The notes under the pieces: model-generated
Database searches by the model: none
Told to the model about the DNA's origin: nothing
The model's input: the letters and a program-made list of their open reading frames with translations, nothing else
Program-made: the position numbers and the translations under genes
Shown here: positions 7,726 through 16,872 of the stretch, one piece after another
How the letters are laid out: every line of letters begins with the position of its first letter
Numbering within the stretch: position 1 is the stretch's first letter
Source of the DNA: EB88 sp965199135
GTDB taxonomy: Bacteria; Acidobacteriota; Terriglobia; Terriglobales; Acidobacteriaceae
Assembly (NCBI GenBank): GCA_965199135.1
Contig: OZ240685.1
Span: 1,178,001 to 1,242,000, forward strand
Direction: 5' to 3'
DNA length: 64,000 nt

Positions 7726-8829
7726 TTGCCCCGAGCTGCCCTGAAGACCCCACGTCCGTCCGTCACCTACGCATCCGCCGGAGTCGATATAGCGGCTGGA
7801 GACAGTGCCAAGGAACGTATCAAAACCCTGGCAAAAGCGACGTTTTCCCGCAGTGTTCTGGGCGGGATCGGCGGGTTTGGCGGCCTGTTTCAGCTCGATT
7901 TGAAGCGCTTTCCCGAGCCAGTGCTGGTCTCAAGCGCCGATGGGGTCGGGACCAAACTCAAGCTCGCTTTTGAGCTGGGCATTCACACCACCGTGGGCGC
8001 TGATCTTGTCAACCATTGCGTCAACGACATCGCCGTGCAGGGTGCCACGCCGCTCTTTTTCCTGGATTACCTGGCCACCGGCCGGCTGGCACCGAAGACG
8101 ATCGAGCAGGTGATTACCGGGATCGCCGAGGCCTGCCGCAGCAACGGCTGCGCGCTGATCGGCGGCGAGACGGCGCAGATGCCGGGCTTCTACGCTGATG
8201 GTGAGTACGACCTCGCGGGCACCATTATTGGTGCAGTCTCGCGGCCCAGGCTCATCACCGGCAGCGAGATCGCAGTGGGCGATGTGCTGCTGGGGCTGCC
8301 CTCGACCGGGCTCCACACCAACGGCTACTCGCTGGCGCGCAAGCTCTTTTTCGAGATTGCCGGGTACCACGCGAAGCAGCGGGTGCCCGTGCTCAAGGCC
8401 CGGGCCGGGGCAGCGTTGATGGCGACGCACCGCTCGTACCTGGCGCCGATCCAGGCACTGGCCAGGGCCGGAGTGGTTGCCGGGATGGCGCACATCACGG
8501 GCGGCGGCATCACGGAAAACCTGCCGCGCATCCTGCCGAAGGGAACCGCAGCCCGCGTCGCGCATGGCTCCTGGCCGGTGCTGCCCATCTTTACGCACCT
8601 GCAGGAACTGGGTTCCGTTGCAGAGGACGAGATGTTCCGGACCTTCAACATGGGCGTGGGGCTGATCTGCGTCGTTCCCGCGAAGAAGCGCAAGCGCGCC
8701 CTGGCGGTGCTGGCCAAGCTTGCAGAACCGGTGTTCCAGATCGGTGAGATCGTTCCGGGTGACCGGGGGGTCGAGTACATCCCGGGCGAGGCTCCCGTTG
8801 CAGGCCGGACCCGCCGTAAGCAGGCATGA
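7726..8829 (+). CDS. purM: Phosphoribosylformylglycinamidine cyclo-ligase (AIRS)
   Basis: A 367-aa enzyme that makes aminoimidazole ribonucleotide, step five of purine synthesis. Visible motifs are Y-A-S-A-G-V-D at the N-terminus, S-S-A-D-G-V-G-T-K-L-K-L, N-H-C-V-N-D-I-A-V-Q-G-A, G-G-E-T-A-Q-M-P-G-F-Y and H-I-T-G-G-G-I-T-E-N-L-P. The start is TTG at 7726, with GAAAGG 7 nt upstream; no ATG fits. About 15 extra Lys/Arg-rich residues form the tail. The last four bases overlap purN (ATGA), so the two purine enzymes are translationally coupled. Confidence 0.96.
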   Translation: MPRAALKTPRPSVTYASAGVDIAAGDSAKERIKTLAKATFSRSVLGGIGGFGGLFQLDLKRFPEPVLVSSADGVGTKLKLAFELGIHTTVGADLVNHCVNDIAVQGATPLFFLDYLATGRLAPKTIEQVITGIAEACRSNGCALIGGETAQMPGFYADGEYDLAGTIIGAVSRPRLITGSEIAVGDVLLGLPSTGLHTNGYSLARKLFFEIAGYHAKQRVPVLKARAGAALMATHRSYLAPIQALARAGVVAGMAHITGGGITENLPRILPKGTAARVAHGSWPVLPIFTHLQELGSVAEDEMFRTFNMGVGLICVVPAKKRKRALAVLAKLAEPVFQIGEIVPGDRGVEYIPGEAPVAGRTRRKQA

Positions 8830-9443
8830 GCGGGCGCCCCCAGCACCGGCTCGGAATCCTGCTCTCCGGGCGAGGCTCGAACTTTCAGGCCATCGCCGCC
8901 GCTGTCGGCTCGGGTGCGATCCCGAATACGGAGATCGCTCTTGTGCTGTCCAACAAAGAAGCAGCGCCCGGGCTCGACCATGCCCGAAAGCTGGGCATTC
9001 CCGCCCACGCCGTGCCTCCCCGTGGTCGGTCCCGCGCTGAGCAGGACGCAGAATTCATCGAGCGGTTGCGTGGTGCAGAGGTCACACTGGTGTGTCTCGC
9101 AGGCTACATGCGTCTGCTGAGCCCCGGATTTATCCAGGCCTTTCCAGACGCCATCCTGAACATCCATCCCTCTCTTCTGCCGGCATTTACGGGTCTCGAC
9201 GCCCAGCGGCAGGCGTTGCACTATGGCGTTCGGGTCGCCGGCTGCACGGTGCACTTCGTGGACGAGGAGCTGGACCACGGTGTGATCGTCGCGCAGCGAG
9301 CGGTCCCGGTGCTGCCGGAGGATGACGAAGCCAGGCTCTCCGAGCGCATCCTGGCCGAAGAACATACTCTTTACCCCGAGGCCATCGCCACGGTAGTCTC
9401 AGGCAAGTTTCAGATCGAAGGGCGCCGCTTTCTCCCCCGCTAG
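8826..9443 (+). CDS. purN: Phosphoribosylglycinamide formyltransferase
   Basis: A 205-aa formyl-tetrahydrofolate-dependent GAR transformylase, step three of purine synthesis. Family motifs are L-L-S-G-R-G-S-N-F-Q-A-I at the N-terminus, L-A-G-Y-M-R-L-L-S, the catalytic N-I-H-P-S-L-L-P-A-F with Asn and His, and H-F-V-D-E-E-L-D-H-G with the catalytic Asp. The ATG at 8826 overlaps the purM TGA. The usual H-G at the start of the loop after P-S-L-L-P is changed to T-G-L-D-A-Q here. Confidence 0.95.
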   Translation: MSGRPQHRLGILLSGRGSNFQAIAAAVGSGAIPNTEIALVLSNKEAAPGLDHARKLGIPAHAVPPRGRSRAEQDAEFIERLRGAEVTLVCLAGYMRLLSPGFIQAFPDAILNIHPSLLPAFTGLDAQRQALHYGVRVAGCTVHFVDEELDHGVIVAQRAVPVLPEDDEARLSERILAEEHTLYPEAIATVVSGKFQIEGRRFLPR

Positions 9444-9651
9444 CGGGCTGCCCCGAGCCACCTGTGACAGCCTGAGCTCCGTGATTCGGGCGTTGGAGGT
9501 GGGTTGAGTGCGTTTGTAGCCGATTCTTCGATATCACCAACGTATTGTCCGCACCCTTCTCTGGGTCTGCTGCGTCTGAGATGGGAAGCCGTTGTGCAGA
9601 TTGTTACCTGTGCTGTGCCCTGCTGATCGCTCGCAGGGCGGAAGAGGATTC

Positions 9652-10278
9652 ATGCCCCAAGTGCCGACCCTCAGTACCCCGATGCTCGAGATCCTGAAGT
9701 CTCCGCGCGTCACTGCGCCTACCCGCCGCGTGTTGGAGCAGCGCCTGGCAGGACCGTCGTCGGACTACAAACCCAAATGCATCACCCCGGAAGCCTTCGC
9801 GATTCTTGAGCGTATGCTGGGTCGCCTTCTGCCTGATGACGAAAACGGAGCGCCCGGCGCGAACGAGCTTTCGCTTGCCGCACGGTTGGAGCAACAGCGT
9901 GCAGAAGGCCATGGCAATGGCTGGCGCTATGCTTCACTGCCGCCGGATGCCCAGGCACTTTCGGTCGGCCTGGCCAAGCTGGATGAGAGTGCGCAGCACC
10001 GCCACCGGCGCCACTTTGTCGAACTGACCGAGGACCGCGCCGACGCCCTTTTGCACCGCGTGCAGAATGGTGAGGAAAAGTGGGAGGGGCTGGATGCCAG
10101 CCGCTGGTTCGAGGAGATCCTCGCGGACGCAACGGAGCTGTTTGTGGCACACCCGGCGACGATGGAGGCCATGGGCTTCGACGGGTTTGCCGACGAGCCT
10201 GCAGGCTGGCCCGGTCGGAACGTCGGAGTCAACAACACCGAGAGCTGGGAGTTAAAGGGTAAGTCCCGCACCCGATGA
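9652..10278 (+). CDS. Gluconate 2-dehydrogenase subunit 3-like protein
   Basis: A 208-aa protein resembling the small gamma subunit (gluconate_2-dh3) of membrane-bound GMC dehydrogenases. The P-E-A-F-A-I-L-E-R-M-L-G-R-L-L-P-D stretch is followed by a helical middle and a G-F-D-G-F-A-D-E-P-A-G-W-P-G end. Such subunits act as chaperone or export partner of the FAD subunit. ATG at 9652 has GGAAGAGG upstream. No Tat signal is visible, although many relatives have one. The last four bases overlap the GMC oxidoreductase start (ATGA), so the pair is coupled. Confidence 0.85.
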   Translation: MPQVPTLSTPMLEILKSPRVTAPTRRVLEQRLAGPSSDYKPKCITPEAFAILERMLGRLLPDDENGAPGANELSLAARLEQQRAEGHGNGWRYASLPPDAQALSVGLAKLDESAQHRHRRHFVELTEDRADALLHRVQNGEEKWEGLDASRWFEEILADATELFVAHPATMEAMGFDGFADEPAGWPGRNVGVNNTESWELKGKSRTR

Positions 10279-11900
10279 GCGAGGCACACGAGAGTACAGG
10301 AGCATTTCACGCCGCGCGGAGCACCACTGGCACCCTGCCTCGCGATGCAGCAACGCCCATGAAGCATTACTCCCTGGCCGAGGAGATCGATGCCGTTGTG
10401 ATCGGTACCGGCGCGGGAGGAAGTCCACTCCTCGCCCGTCTGGCCGGGGCTGGCCTGAAGGTCGTGGCGATCGAGGCGGGGTCGTTTCTCGACCCCACGG
10501 AGTACACCTCGGATGAACGGGCGCAGAATTACCTGTACTGGCTCGATGAACGGCTGACCGACGGGGCAAACCCGGTCGCCTTCGGCAAGAATAATTCAGG
10601 GATCGGCGTGGGCGGCTCGACCCTGCACTGGGGCGCGTATGTACCGCGTCCGAATCCACGGGACTTCCGTGTACAGACCGATTTCGGCGCCGGCGTCGAC
10701 TGGCCCCTCACCTATGAAGACCTGGTGCCGTACTACGAAGAGATCGAGACGTTCCTCGGGGTCTCCGGCCCGGCGAACTATCCCTGGGAGCCCGGCCGGC
10801 GGTCCTACCCGCTGCCGCCCCTGCCCCTGAACGCACCTGCTGAGCTGATGCAGCGGGGCTGTGAGGAACTGGGCATAGAAACCGCACCGGCGCCGCTGGC
10901 CGCGGTCAGCGTGAACTACAGCGGCCCCAACGGCGACTATCCGGAGCGGGAGGCCTGCGTCAATCGTGGCTACTGCCACCAGGGCTGCCGCAATGGCGCA
11001 AAAGCCTCCATGGATGTGACGTACCTTCCGGCAGCGGTGCGAGCCGGGGCGGAGATCCGTGCCGAGGCGTTTGTGATTGACCTTGAGCGAGACGCTTCCG
11101 GCAGGATCGCGGCGGTTATCTACGTGCAGGATGGCGAGACCAAGAAGCAGCGGACCAAGGCTGTCTTCCTCTGTGCGGGAGCGATCGAGTCGGCGCGGCT
11201 GCTGCTGCGGCTTGGCCTGGCCAACAGCAGTGGCGAGGTTGGCAAGAACTTCATGGCGCACCCTTCGACGCAGATCTGGGGCACATTTGCTGACGACGTT
11301 CGCCCCTACAAGGGTTTTCCCGCGTCGCTGATCACGGAAGACACGATCCGCGCCAAGGACGCGGACTTCGCCGGTGGGTACCTGATCCAAAGCTACGGCA
11401 TTATGCCGATGACCTGGGCGGAGTCGGTTTCGCGTGGGCGTGGCATCTGGGGTCGAGAGCTTGTGCAGTACCTGCAGTGCTTTCCGCACATCGCAGGCAT
11501 GGGTATCTCGGGCGATTGCCTGCCCCACGAAGGCAACTTCATGGAGCTCTCGGACGAGCTCGACAGCCGCGGCCTGCCGAAGCCCTTCATCCACTTCTCA
11601 GCGAATCAGAACGAGAACCGGATGATGAAGCATGCGACGCGCACGATGCACGAGATCTGGAATGCTGCCGGTGCCACGGACTGCTGGACGCTCGACCGGA
11701 TGGCTCACCAGATCGGGACCTGCCGCATGGGCGCTCATCCGGAGCGCTCGGTCGTGGATCCTTATGGCCGATCGCATGACATCGAGAACCTGTACATCAG
11801 CGACAACTCGGTGTTTCCCAGCGCGCTGCCTGCAAATCCCGCGATCACCATCATGGCCGTGAGCCTGCGCTGCGCGGATCGCTTCCTCCGCCGCATCTAG
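10275..11900 (+). CDS. GMC-family FAD-dependent sugar/alcohol dehydrogenase
   Basis: A 541-aa flavoprotein. The ADP-binding motif is V-I-G-T-G-A-G-G-S-P-L-L, with E-A-G at the end of the second strand. G-V-G-G-S-T-L-H-W-G-A, a cysteine cluster (C-V-N-R-G-Y-C-H-Q-G-C), C-A-G-A-I-E-S-A-R and H-Q-I-G-T-C-R-M-G follow. The GMC C-terminus reads I-S-D-N-S-V-F-P-S-A-L-P-A-N-P-A-I-T-I. It resembles the large subunit of gluconate/2-keto-gluconate dehydrogenases, which oxidise sugars at the membrane and pass electrons to a cytochrome c subunit. No cytochrome gene is adjacent, so the acceptor and substrate are unknown. Confidence 0.9.
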   Translation: MSEAHESTGAFHAARSTTGTLPRDAATPMKHYSLAEEIDAVVIGTGAGGSPLLARLAGAGLKVVAIEAGSFLDPTEYTSDERAQNYLYWLDERLTDGANPVAFGKNNSGIGVGGSTLHWGAYVPRPNPRDFRVQTDFGAGVDWPLTYEDLVPYYEEIETFLGVSGPANYPWEPGRRSYPLPPLPLNAPAELMQRGCEELGIETAPAPLAAVSVNYSGPNGDYPEREACVNRGYCHQGCRNGAKASMDVTYLPAAVRAGAEIRAEAFVIDLERDASGRIAAVIYVQDGETKKQRTKAVFLCAGAIESARLLLRLGLANSSGEVGKNFMAHPSTQIWGTFADDVRPYKGFPASLITEDTIRAKDADFAGGYLIQSYGIMPMTWAESVSRGRGIWGRELVQYLQCFPHIAGMGISGDCLPHEGNFMELSDELDSRGLPKPFIHFSANQNENRMMKHATRTMHEIWNAAGATDCWTLDRMAHQIGTCRMGAHPERSVVDPYGRSHDIENLYISDNSVFPSALPANPAITIMAVSLRCADRFLRRI

Positions 11901-11914
11901 GCTGGGTTGGGTTT

Positions 11915-11958
11915 GCATCTGGGCTGCATCTGGGTCGGATCTGGGCTGCACTCGTGCT
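11915..11958. repeat. 11-bp imperfect tandem repeat after GMC gene
   Basis: Three close copies, GCATCTGGGCT, GCATCTGGGTC and GGATCTGGGCT, occupy 11915-11947. A degenerate fourth copy occupies 11948-11958. The array lies just 3' of the GMC stop codon and upstream of the terminator. Confidence 0.7.
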
Positions 11959-11987
11959 GCCCGTGTATCGAGGAATGAGCAAAAGAG

Positions 11988-12011
11988 AAGGCCCCGAGTC
12001 ATCGGGGCCTT
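11988..12011. terminator. Strong bidirectional rho-independent terminator
   Basis: AAGGCCCCGA at 11988-11997 pairs perfectly with TCGGGGCCTT at 12002-12011 around the loop GTCA. It is flanked by A-rich and T-rich sequence. It serves both the GMC operon and the convergent bactofilin gene. Confidence 0.92.
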
Positions 12012-12038
12012 TCTTGTACAGAAGCGTGGAGTGAGGAG

Positions 12039-12536
12039 CTAGACGCCAACCTTGGCAGGCTCGGCGGCCTTGGTGCCGGCAGCATCGGGCTTGCGGATGT
12101 CGATGCCACCCTTGAAGAAGGCTCCATCTTCGATCGAGATGCGCTGGGCCGCGACGTCGCCGGTCAGCGAACCTTCACTGCGGATGTCGACGCGGTCGCT
12201 CGCGACCATGTTGCCGCGAACCTTGCCAAGAACGACGATTTCGCGCGCGGTGATATTGGCCGAAACCTGGCCGTTGCGGCCGACCGTAACGCGGTTGCCG
12301 CTGAGGTTGATGGTGCCTTCGATCTTGCCATCGATGTAGAGCGACTCGGAACCCGTCACTTCGCCCTTGATCACCAGGCTCTTGCCGATGGTGGCCTGCT
12401 CACCGGCTGCTGCGTTTGCGGCAGCGCCAGCGGCGGGACGAGCGGCCGGCTCAAACGCCGGGGTGGCCGGGGTCGCGGGACGCTGAGGCTCATTGGGGGT
12501 AGAGGGTGTGCTCGCTGGCTGATTCGGTTTCCACAT
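12039..12536 (-). CDS. Bactofilin (polymer-forming cytoskeletal protein)
   Basis: A 165-aa protein. A Pro/Ala-rich disordered N-terminus (about residues 1-45) is followed by a bactofilin beta-helix of repeating 6-residue rungs. Examples are G-K-S-L-V-I-K-G-E-V-T-G-S-E-S-L-Y-I-D-G-K, then V-T-V-G-R-N-G and V-V-L-G-K-V-R-G-N. A short disordered tail closes it. Bactofilins self-assemble without nucleotide into filaments that shape or organise the envelope. The gene is monocistronic, closed by the terminator at 11988-12011, and divergent from rnr. Confidence 0.93.
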   Translation of the reverse strand: MWKPNQPASTPSTPNEPQRPATPATPAFEPAARPAAGAAANAAAGEQATIGKSLVIKGEVTGSESLYIDGKIEGTINLSGNRVTVGRNGQVSANITAREIVVLGKVRGNMVASDRVDIRSEGSLTGDVAAQRISIEDGAFFKGGIDIRKPDAAGTKAAEPAKVGV

Positions 12537-12769
12537 CGCTTCTATACATCCTTTCGTCGCTGAACGCGTCGCTTGCTAGAGAGTGTGAGACAAGGCCCGC
12601 AAACCCGGTGGCTGCATGGCTGTGACCGCTCGGCGAGCGGACACCTGTCCCTGTTGGCATCTTAAAGGGTGCTGCTCCAAATTGCATATCTCTTCCCGTC
12701 TTTTCATAGCCCTAGGTGGCGCCGCGGTCAACATGACCGAGGTACACGACGGGCTACGATGGAGACACG

Positions 12770-12820
12770 ATGCTTGTTTACCTGAGGGCTTTTTGGACGA
12801 TGGCTGTGGTGCGCCCGTGA
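12770..12820 (+). other. Candidate 16-codon leader ORF overlapping the rnr start
   Basis: ATG at 12770 has GGAG 5-6 nt upstream and opens a 16-codon frame ending in TGA at 12818-12820. That TGA overlaps the GTG at 12817 chosen as the rnr start (GTGA). The arrangement would allow translational coupling of rnr to a leader peptide. It could also be a chance frame. Confidence 0.3.
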
Positions 12821-15390
12821 CCGACCGGGAGCTGCTGCGCCACATTGAGCGCGAGCCTGGATCGCGCGCCGGCTACAAACAACTGGTGCGTGAGTTCGGC
12901 CTGGGTGGCGGGCGCGAGCGAAGGCTTCTGCTCGAGCACCTCGCGCGCCTCACGGCATCGGGCCAGCTGGTGAAGCTCGATCGTGAGCAATGGACGATAG
13001 CGCGCGCTGCCCAGACACGCGACAACCTGGTTGCTGGGCGGCTCGATCTGCATCGCGATGGGTTTGGCTTTGTGCGCGTGCCCGGGGAAGCGGGCGATAT
13101 TTTTATCGCACCGCCGGAGATCGGCGGCGCGATGCAGGGCGACCAGGTGCTGGTTGAAGTGGCACCGCAGCGGCGCGGCGCGGATCTGGACCGTCGCCAG
13201 GGCCGCATCGTGCGCGTGATGACGCGCCGCAACCCGACCATCGTTGGCATCTTCCATTACGCGAAGAATCCAAAACAGGCGGGCCACCAGGTCATCGCCT
13301 TTGACGAGAAGCTGACGCAGCCGATCCTGATTCCATTCGACGAGCCATTGCCGGAGCCGCGCGCCACGCTGCGCACGCCGCACCGGGTGCTTGGCGCAGA
13401 GGCAGCGGCGCAGATCGCAGAGTATCCCGATCTTGAAGGCCTGGTGGTCGACGTGGAAGTCACCGAGTGGCCCACTGAAACGCGTGTTCCGCGCGGCCGC
13501 GTCGCCGAGGTGCTCGGGCGGCAGGATGATTTCGGCGTGGATGTGGAAATGGTGATTCGCAAGCACCAGCTGCCGCGCATTTTTCCTGAGAGCGTGTTAG
13601 CCGAAGCGCGAGGTGTGGCGCATCTGGACGGCTCGATCATTGCGGAGCGAGCCGGAGCAGGCAATGACTTTCGCGAGCGTACGATTGTCACGATCGATGG
13701 CGAGACCGCGCGCGATTTCGACGATGCGGTGGAAGTGCGCGAGCGAGCGGATGGCACGTGGGAGCTCGACGTGCACATTGCCGATGTCGCCGAGTATGTG
13801 CAGCCCGGCAGTGCGCTGGATCTTGAAGCGCGGCTACGTGGCACGAGCGTGTATTTTCCCGATCGCGCGATCCCGATGCTGCCGCAGGAGCTTTCGACGG
13901 ATATCTGCTCCCTGCGCCCCGACGAGGATCGCCTGGTGTTGTCGTGCCGCATGCAACTCGCCGCCGATGGCACGGTGACTGCCTACGACGTGTGTGAGGG
14001 TGTGATCCGTTCGGCGCGCCGCATGACGTACACGCAGGTCGCTGCGATCCTCGACGGCAACGAGGCAGCCCGTGTGGAGTTTCAGCCGCTCGTGCCGCAC
14101 TTCGAAGCGATGGCGCGGCTGGCGCAGGTGTTGAATCGCAAGCGTGTGAAACGTGGCTCGATCGACTTCGATCTGCCCGAGCCTTCGATCGAATTCGACG
14201 AGCAAGGGTTGATGCAGGGTGTCACGCGCGCAGTACGCAACTGGGCGCATCGGCTGATTGAAGAGTTCATGCTGGCAGCGAATGAGTCCGTCGCGTCGTG
14301 GCTCTCGGAGCATGCGCCCGCGCTGTACCGCGTGCATGAAAGGCCAGACCCGAAGCGCATCCTGGATTTCGAGGATATTGCCGCGGGCTTTGGCTATTCG
14401 CTCGGCATCGGGAACCTGCCGGTAAAGCGCTTTGCGATGAAGCATGAGCAGCGCGAGAGCCGCAGCCGCACCGGTCGAGACGGCCGCGGCCGCTCGACAC
14501 ATCGCGGGGCCCACGAGGTTCCGGATGAGATCCCGGTGACGCCGCAGATGTATCAGCGGCTGGCACAGCGGATCGCCGGCAAGCCGGAGGAGCGCATCCT
14601 CAGCTACCTGATGCTGCGGTCACTCAAACAAGCTCGCTACAGCGAGGAAAACGAAGGCCACTTCGCGCTGGCAACGAGCTTCTACACGCACTTCACCTCG
14701 CCGATCCGCCGCTACCCGGATCTGATCGTGCATCGGGTGAGCAAGGCTTTGCTGCGCAGCGGCGTGAGCGGCACAGGTGTTCCCCGTGACGGTGAACCGG
14801 TGGAGTACCGGGTGAAGGAATCTGCAACTGCGACGGGCACACATGTTCCGATCCCGGTAATGGAGCTGGCTGCGATCGCAACCGAGACCAGCGAGTCGGA
14901 GCGTCGCGCGGATGCAGCCGAGCGGGAGTTGGTGGAGTGGAAGAAGATACGCTTCATGGCCGGCAAGGTGGGTGAGGAGTTCGACGGGCTGATCCTCTCG
15001 ATCACCAAGTACGGCTTGTTTGTGGAGCTCGACGAGTTGTTCGTAGAGGGCCTGGTGCCAATCCAGTCGCTCGGTGGGCTCGACGGCGACCAGTACACCT
15101 ATCGCGAGAACACGCGCGAGATCATCGGGGAGACGTGGAAGCGACGCTTCCGCATGGGGCAGCCAGCGCGGGTGCTCCTGGAGCGGGTGAATGCGATTGA
15201 GAAGCGCCTGCAGTTTGCGCTGATCCCGAGCGAGGAAGAACTTGCGGCGCCAAGTCCCTTCGCCAAGTTTGCGAAGAAAAAGCCGGCGAAGGCTGCGAAG
15301 AAGGGCAAGCGCAGCATGCAGGCGAGCAAGGCGAAGTCGCGGATCCCTGCGCCCAAGGGGACAGGGAAGAAGCCGAAGCGGAAGCGCTAG
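12817..15390 (+). CDS. rnr: Ribonuclease R
   Basis: An 857-aa 3'-5' exoribonuclease that degrades structured RNA. Domains in order: an N-terminal winged helix (about residues 1-65), cold-shock OB domains (about 70-230), the catalytic RNB domain with I-D-G-E-T-A-R-D-F-D-D-A carrying the metal-binding aspartates, and an S1 domain near the C-terminus (G-L-I-L-S-I-T-K-Y-G-L-F). A Lys-rich tail of about 50 aa follows. The RNB domain contains an Arg-rich insertion (about residues 545-565). GTG at 12817 gives a natural M-T-D-R-E-L-L start. TTG at 12793 with GAGGG upstream and ATG at 12733 are alternatives. Confidence 0.93.
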   Translation: MTDRELLRHIEREPGSRAGYKQLVREFGLGGGRERRLLLEHLARLTASGQLVKLDREQWTIARAAQTRDNLVAGRLDLHRDGFGFVRVPGEAGDIFIAPPEIGGAMQGDQVLVEVAPQRRGADLDRRQGRIVRVMTRRNPTIVGIFHYAKNPKQAGHQVIAFDEKLTQPILIPFDEPLPEPRATLRTPHRVLGAEAAAQIAEYPDLEGLVVDVEVTEWPTETRVPRGRVAEVLGRQDDFGVDVEMVIRKHQLPRIFPESVLAEARGVAHLDGSIIAERAGAGNDFRERTIVTIDGETARDFDDAVEVRERADGTWELDVHIADVAEYVQPGSALDLEARLRGTSVYFPDRAIPMLPQELSTDICSLRPDEDRLVLSCRMQLAADGTVTAYDVCEGVIRSARRMTYTQVAAILDGNEAARVEFQPLVPHFEAMARLAQVLNRKRVKRGSIDFDLPEPSIEFDEQGLMQGVTRAVRNWAHRLIEEFMLAANESVASWLSEHAPALYRVHERPDPKRILDFEDIAAGFGYSLGIGNLPVKRFAMKHEQRESRSRTGRDGRGRSTHRGAHEVPDEIPVTPQMYQRLAQRIAGKPEERILSYLMLRSLKQARYSEENEGHFALATSFYTHFTSPIRRYPDLIVHRVSKALLRSGVSGTGVPRDGEPVEYRVKESATATGTHVPIPVMELAAIATETSESERRADAAERELVEWKKIRFMAGKVGEEFDGLILSITKYGLFVELDELFVEGLVPIQSLGGLDGDQYTYRENTREIIGETWKRRFRMGQPARVLLERVNAIEKRLQFALIPSEEELAAPSPFAKFAKKKPAKAAKKGKRSMQASKAKSRIPAPKGTGKKPKRKR

Positions 15391-15544
15391 TGGTGTGTGC
15401 GTGCTTCGTGAGGTGGCCGCAGGCCCTGAGCGTCTCTCCTGTCACGCTGCGCACCTGTCTTGTCATGCTGCGCGGAGCAAAGGGTCTGCGGTCTCTCCGC
15501 GTGCAGGCAGCCACCGGCAGGACGCGTCGTTCTCTCGACCAAGA
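15391..15544. repeat. Degenerate GTCATGCTGCG-type repeat between rnr and hemL
   Basis: The 154-bp convergent gap holds CTGTCACGCTGCGC at about 15439 and TTGTCATGCTGCGCGGAGCAA at about 15460, followed by GGTCTGCGG. These match the GTCATNCTG...AAGGACCTGCGG family at 5.5 and 56.4 kb. No gene is seen. Confidence 0.55.
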
Positions 15545-16843
15545 CTATGCGCGAATTTCAGCAAACGCCGCATGCGCTGCGGCCAGCGTCGTCGCGACAT
15601 CCTCATCCGTGTGCGCGGTCCCCAGGAACGCTGCCTCGTATTGCGAGGGCGGCAGCCACACACCACGCTCCAGCATGGCGTGATGAAAGCGTCCGAACAG
15701 TGTTGTGTCGCTGGTTGCGGCAGTTGTGAAATCTGTAACCGCGGATGTGGTAAAGAACCAGGTGAACATTGCGCCGACTCGGTTCGTCGTCACCGCGATG
15801 CCCGCGCGTGCGGCTTCTGCGGCGATGCCCTCCGCAACGGCTGCGCTTGTCTGCTCCAGTCGTGGATACACCTCAGCGCCGTGTTCGCGCAGGTAGCCGA
15901 CGGTGGCAAGTCCTGCCGCCATGGCGAGCGGATTGCCGCTCAGCGTACCCGCCTGGTAGACGGGCCCGAGCGGTGCGAGCATGCGCATGATCTCGCGGCG
16001 CCCGCCAAACACGCCGCAGGGCAGGCCACCGCCCACGATCTTGCCGAGCGTCGTCATATCCGGCGTCACGCCGTAGCGCTCTGCAGCGCCGCCAAAGGCG
16101 AGCCGAAAGCCGGTCATCACTTCGTCAAAGATCAGCAGCGTAGACTCGCGCTCGGTGATTGCGCGCAGCGCTTCAAGATAGCCTGCCGCAGGGGGAACGC
16201 AGCCCATGTTGCCGACCACGGGTTCGACGATGATTGCCGCGATCTCGCCGGGATGAATCGCGAACGCCTGCTCGACGGCGGCGATGTCGTTGAAGGGAAG
16301 CGCAAGCGTGAAGTGCGCGATCTCTTCCGGAACACCAGCAGAGCCGGCGATGCCGAAGGTCGCCATGCCGGAACCGGCCTTCACGAGAAAGCCATCCGCG
16401 TGGCCGTGGTAGCAGCCCTCGAACTTGACGATGTACTTGCGCTCGGTAAACGCACGCGCTACGCGCACAGCGGACATCGTGGCCTCGGTGCCCGAGGAGA
16501 CGAAGCGCAGCATCTCGATCGAGGGATAGGCTTCGACGACGAGCGAAGCAAGCTCAGCCTCGGCCGCTGTCGAGGCACCGAAACTCGACGAGCGTTCCGC
16601 CGCACGCTGGATCGCGTCGACAACCGGCGGGAAGGCATGGCCCAGGATCATCGGCCCCCAGGAGCCGAAGTAGTCGAGATAGCGGTTGCCGTCCGCGTCC
16701 CACAAGTACGCGCCTTCGCCACGCTCAACAAACGGCGGCGCGCCACCCACGGCGAGAAAGGCACGCACGGGCGAGTCCACACCGCCGGGCAACAGGGTTT
16801 GAGCGCGCGCATGAAGCGCAAGGGAGCGTTCGGTGTTGCGCAT
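15545..16843 (-). CDS. hemL: Glutamate-1-semialdehyde 2,1-aminomutase
   Basis: A 432-aa PLP enzyme that turns glutamate-1-semialdehyde into 5-aminolevulinate, the C5 route to haem. Family motifs are L-L-P-G-G-V-D-S-P-V-R-A-F, D-Y-F-G-S-W-G-P-M-I-L-G-H, G-T-E-A-T-M-S-A-V-R, K-F-E-G-C-Y-H-G-H-A-D and F-D-E-V-M-T-G-F-R. The PLP lysine lies in T-L-G-K-I-V-G-G-G-L-P. ATG at 16843 has AAAGGAT about 10 nt upstream. A GTG at 16876, overlapping the stop of the upstream lipoprotein gene, is an alternative. It is the last gene of a tolC-lipoprotein-hemL run. Confidence 0.95.
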   Translation of the reverse strand: MRNTERSLALHARAQTLLPGGVDSPVRAFLAVGGAPPFVERGEGAYLWDADGNRYLDYFGSWGPMILGHAFPPVVDAIQRAAERSSSFGASTAAEAELASLVVEAYPSIEMLRFVSSGTEATMSAVRVARAFTERKYIVKFEGCYHGHADGFLVKAGSGMATFGIAGSAGVPEEIAHFTLALPFNDIAAVEQAFAIHPGEIAAIIVEPVVGNMGCVPPAAGYLEALRAITERESTLLIFDEVMTGFRLAFGGAAERYGVTPDMTTLGKIVGGGLPCGVFGGRREIMRMLAPLGPVYQAGTLSGNPLAMAAGLATVGYLREHGAEVYPRLEQTSAAVAEGIAAEAARAGIAVTTNRVGAMFTWFFTTSAVTDFTTAATSDTTLFGRFHHAMLERGVWLPPSQYEAAFLGTAHTDEDVATTLAAAHAAFAEIRA

Positions 16844-16872
16844 AGAAGTCAGATCCTTTCGGCGAATCTCTG

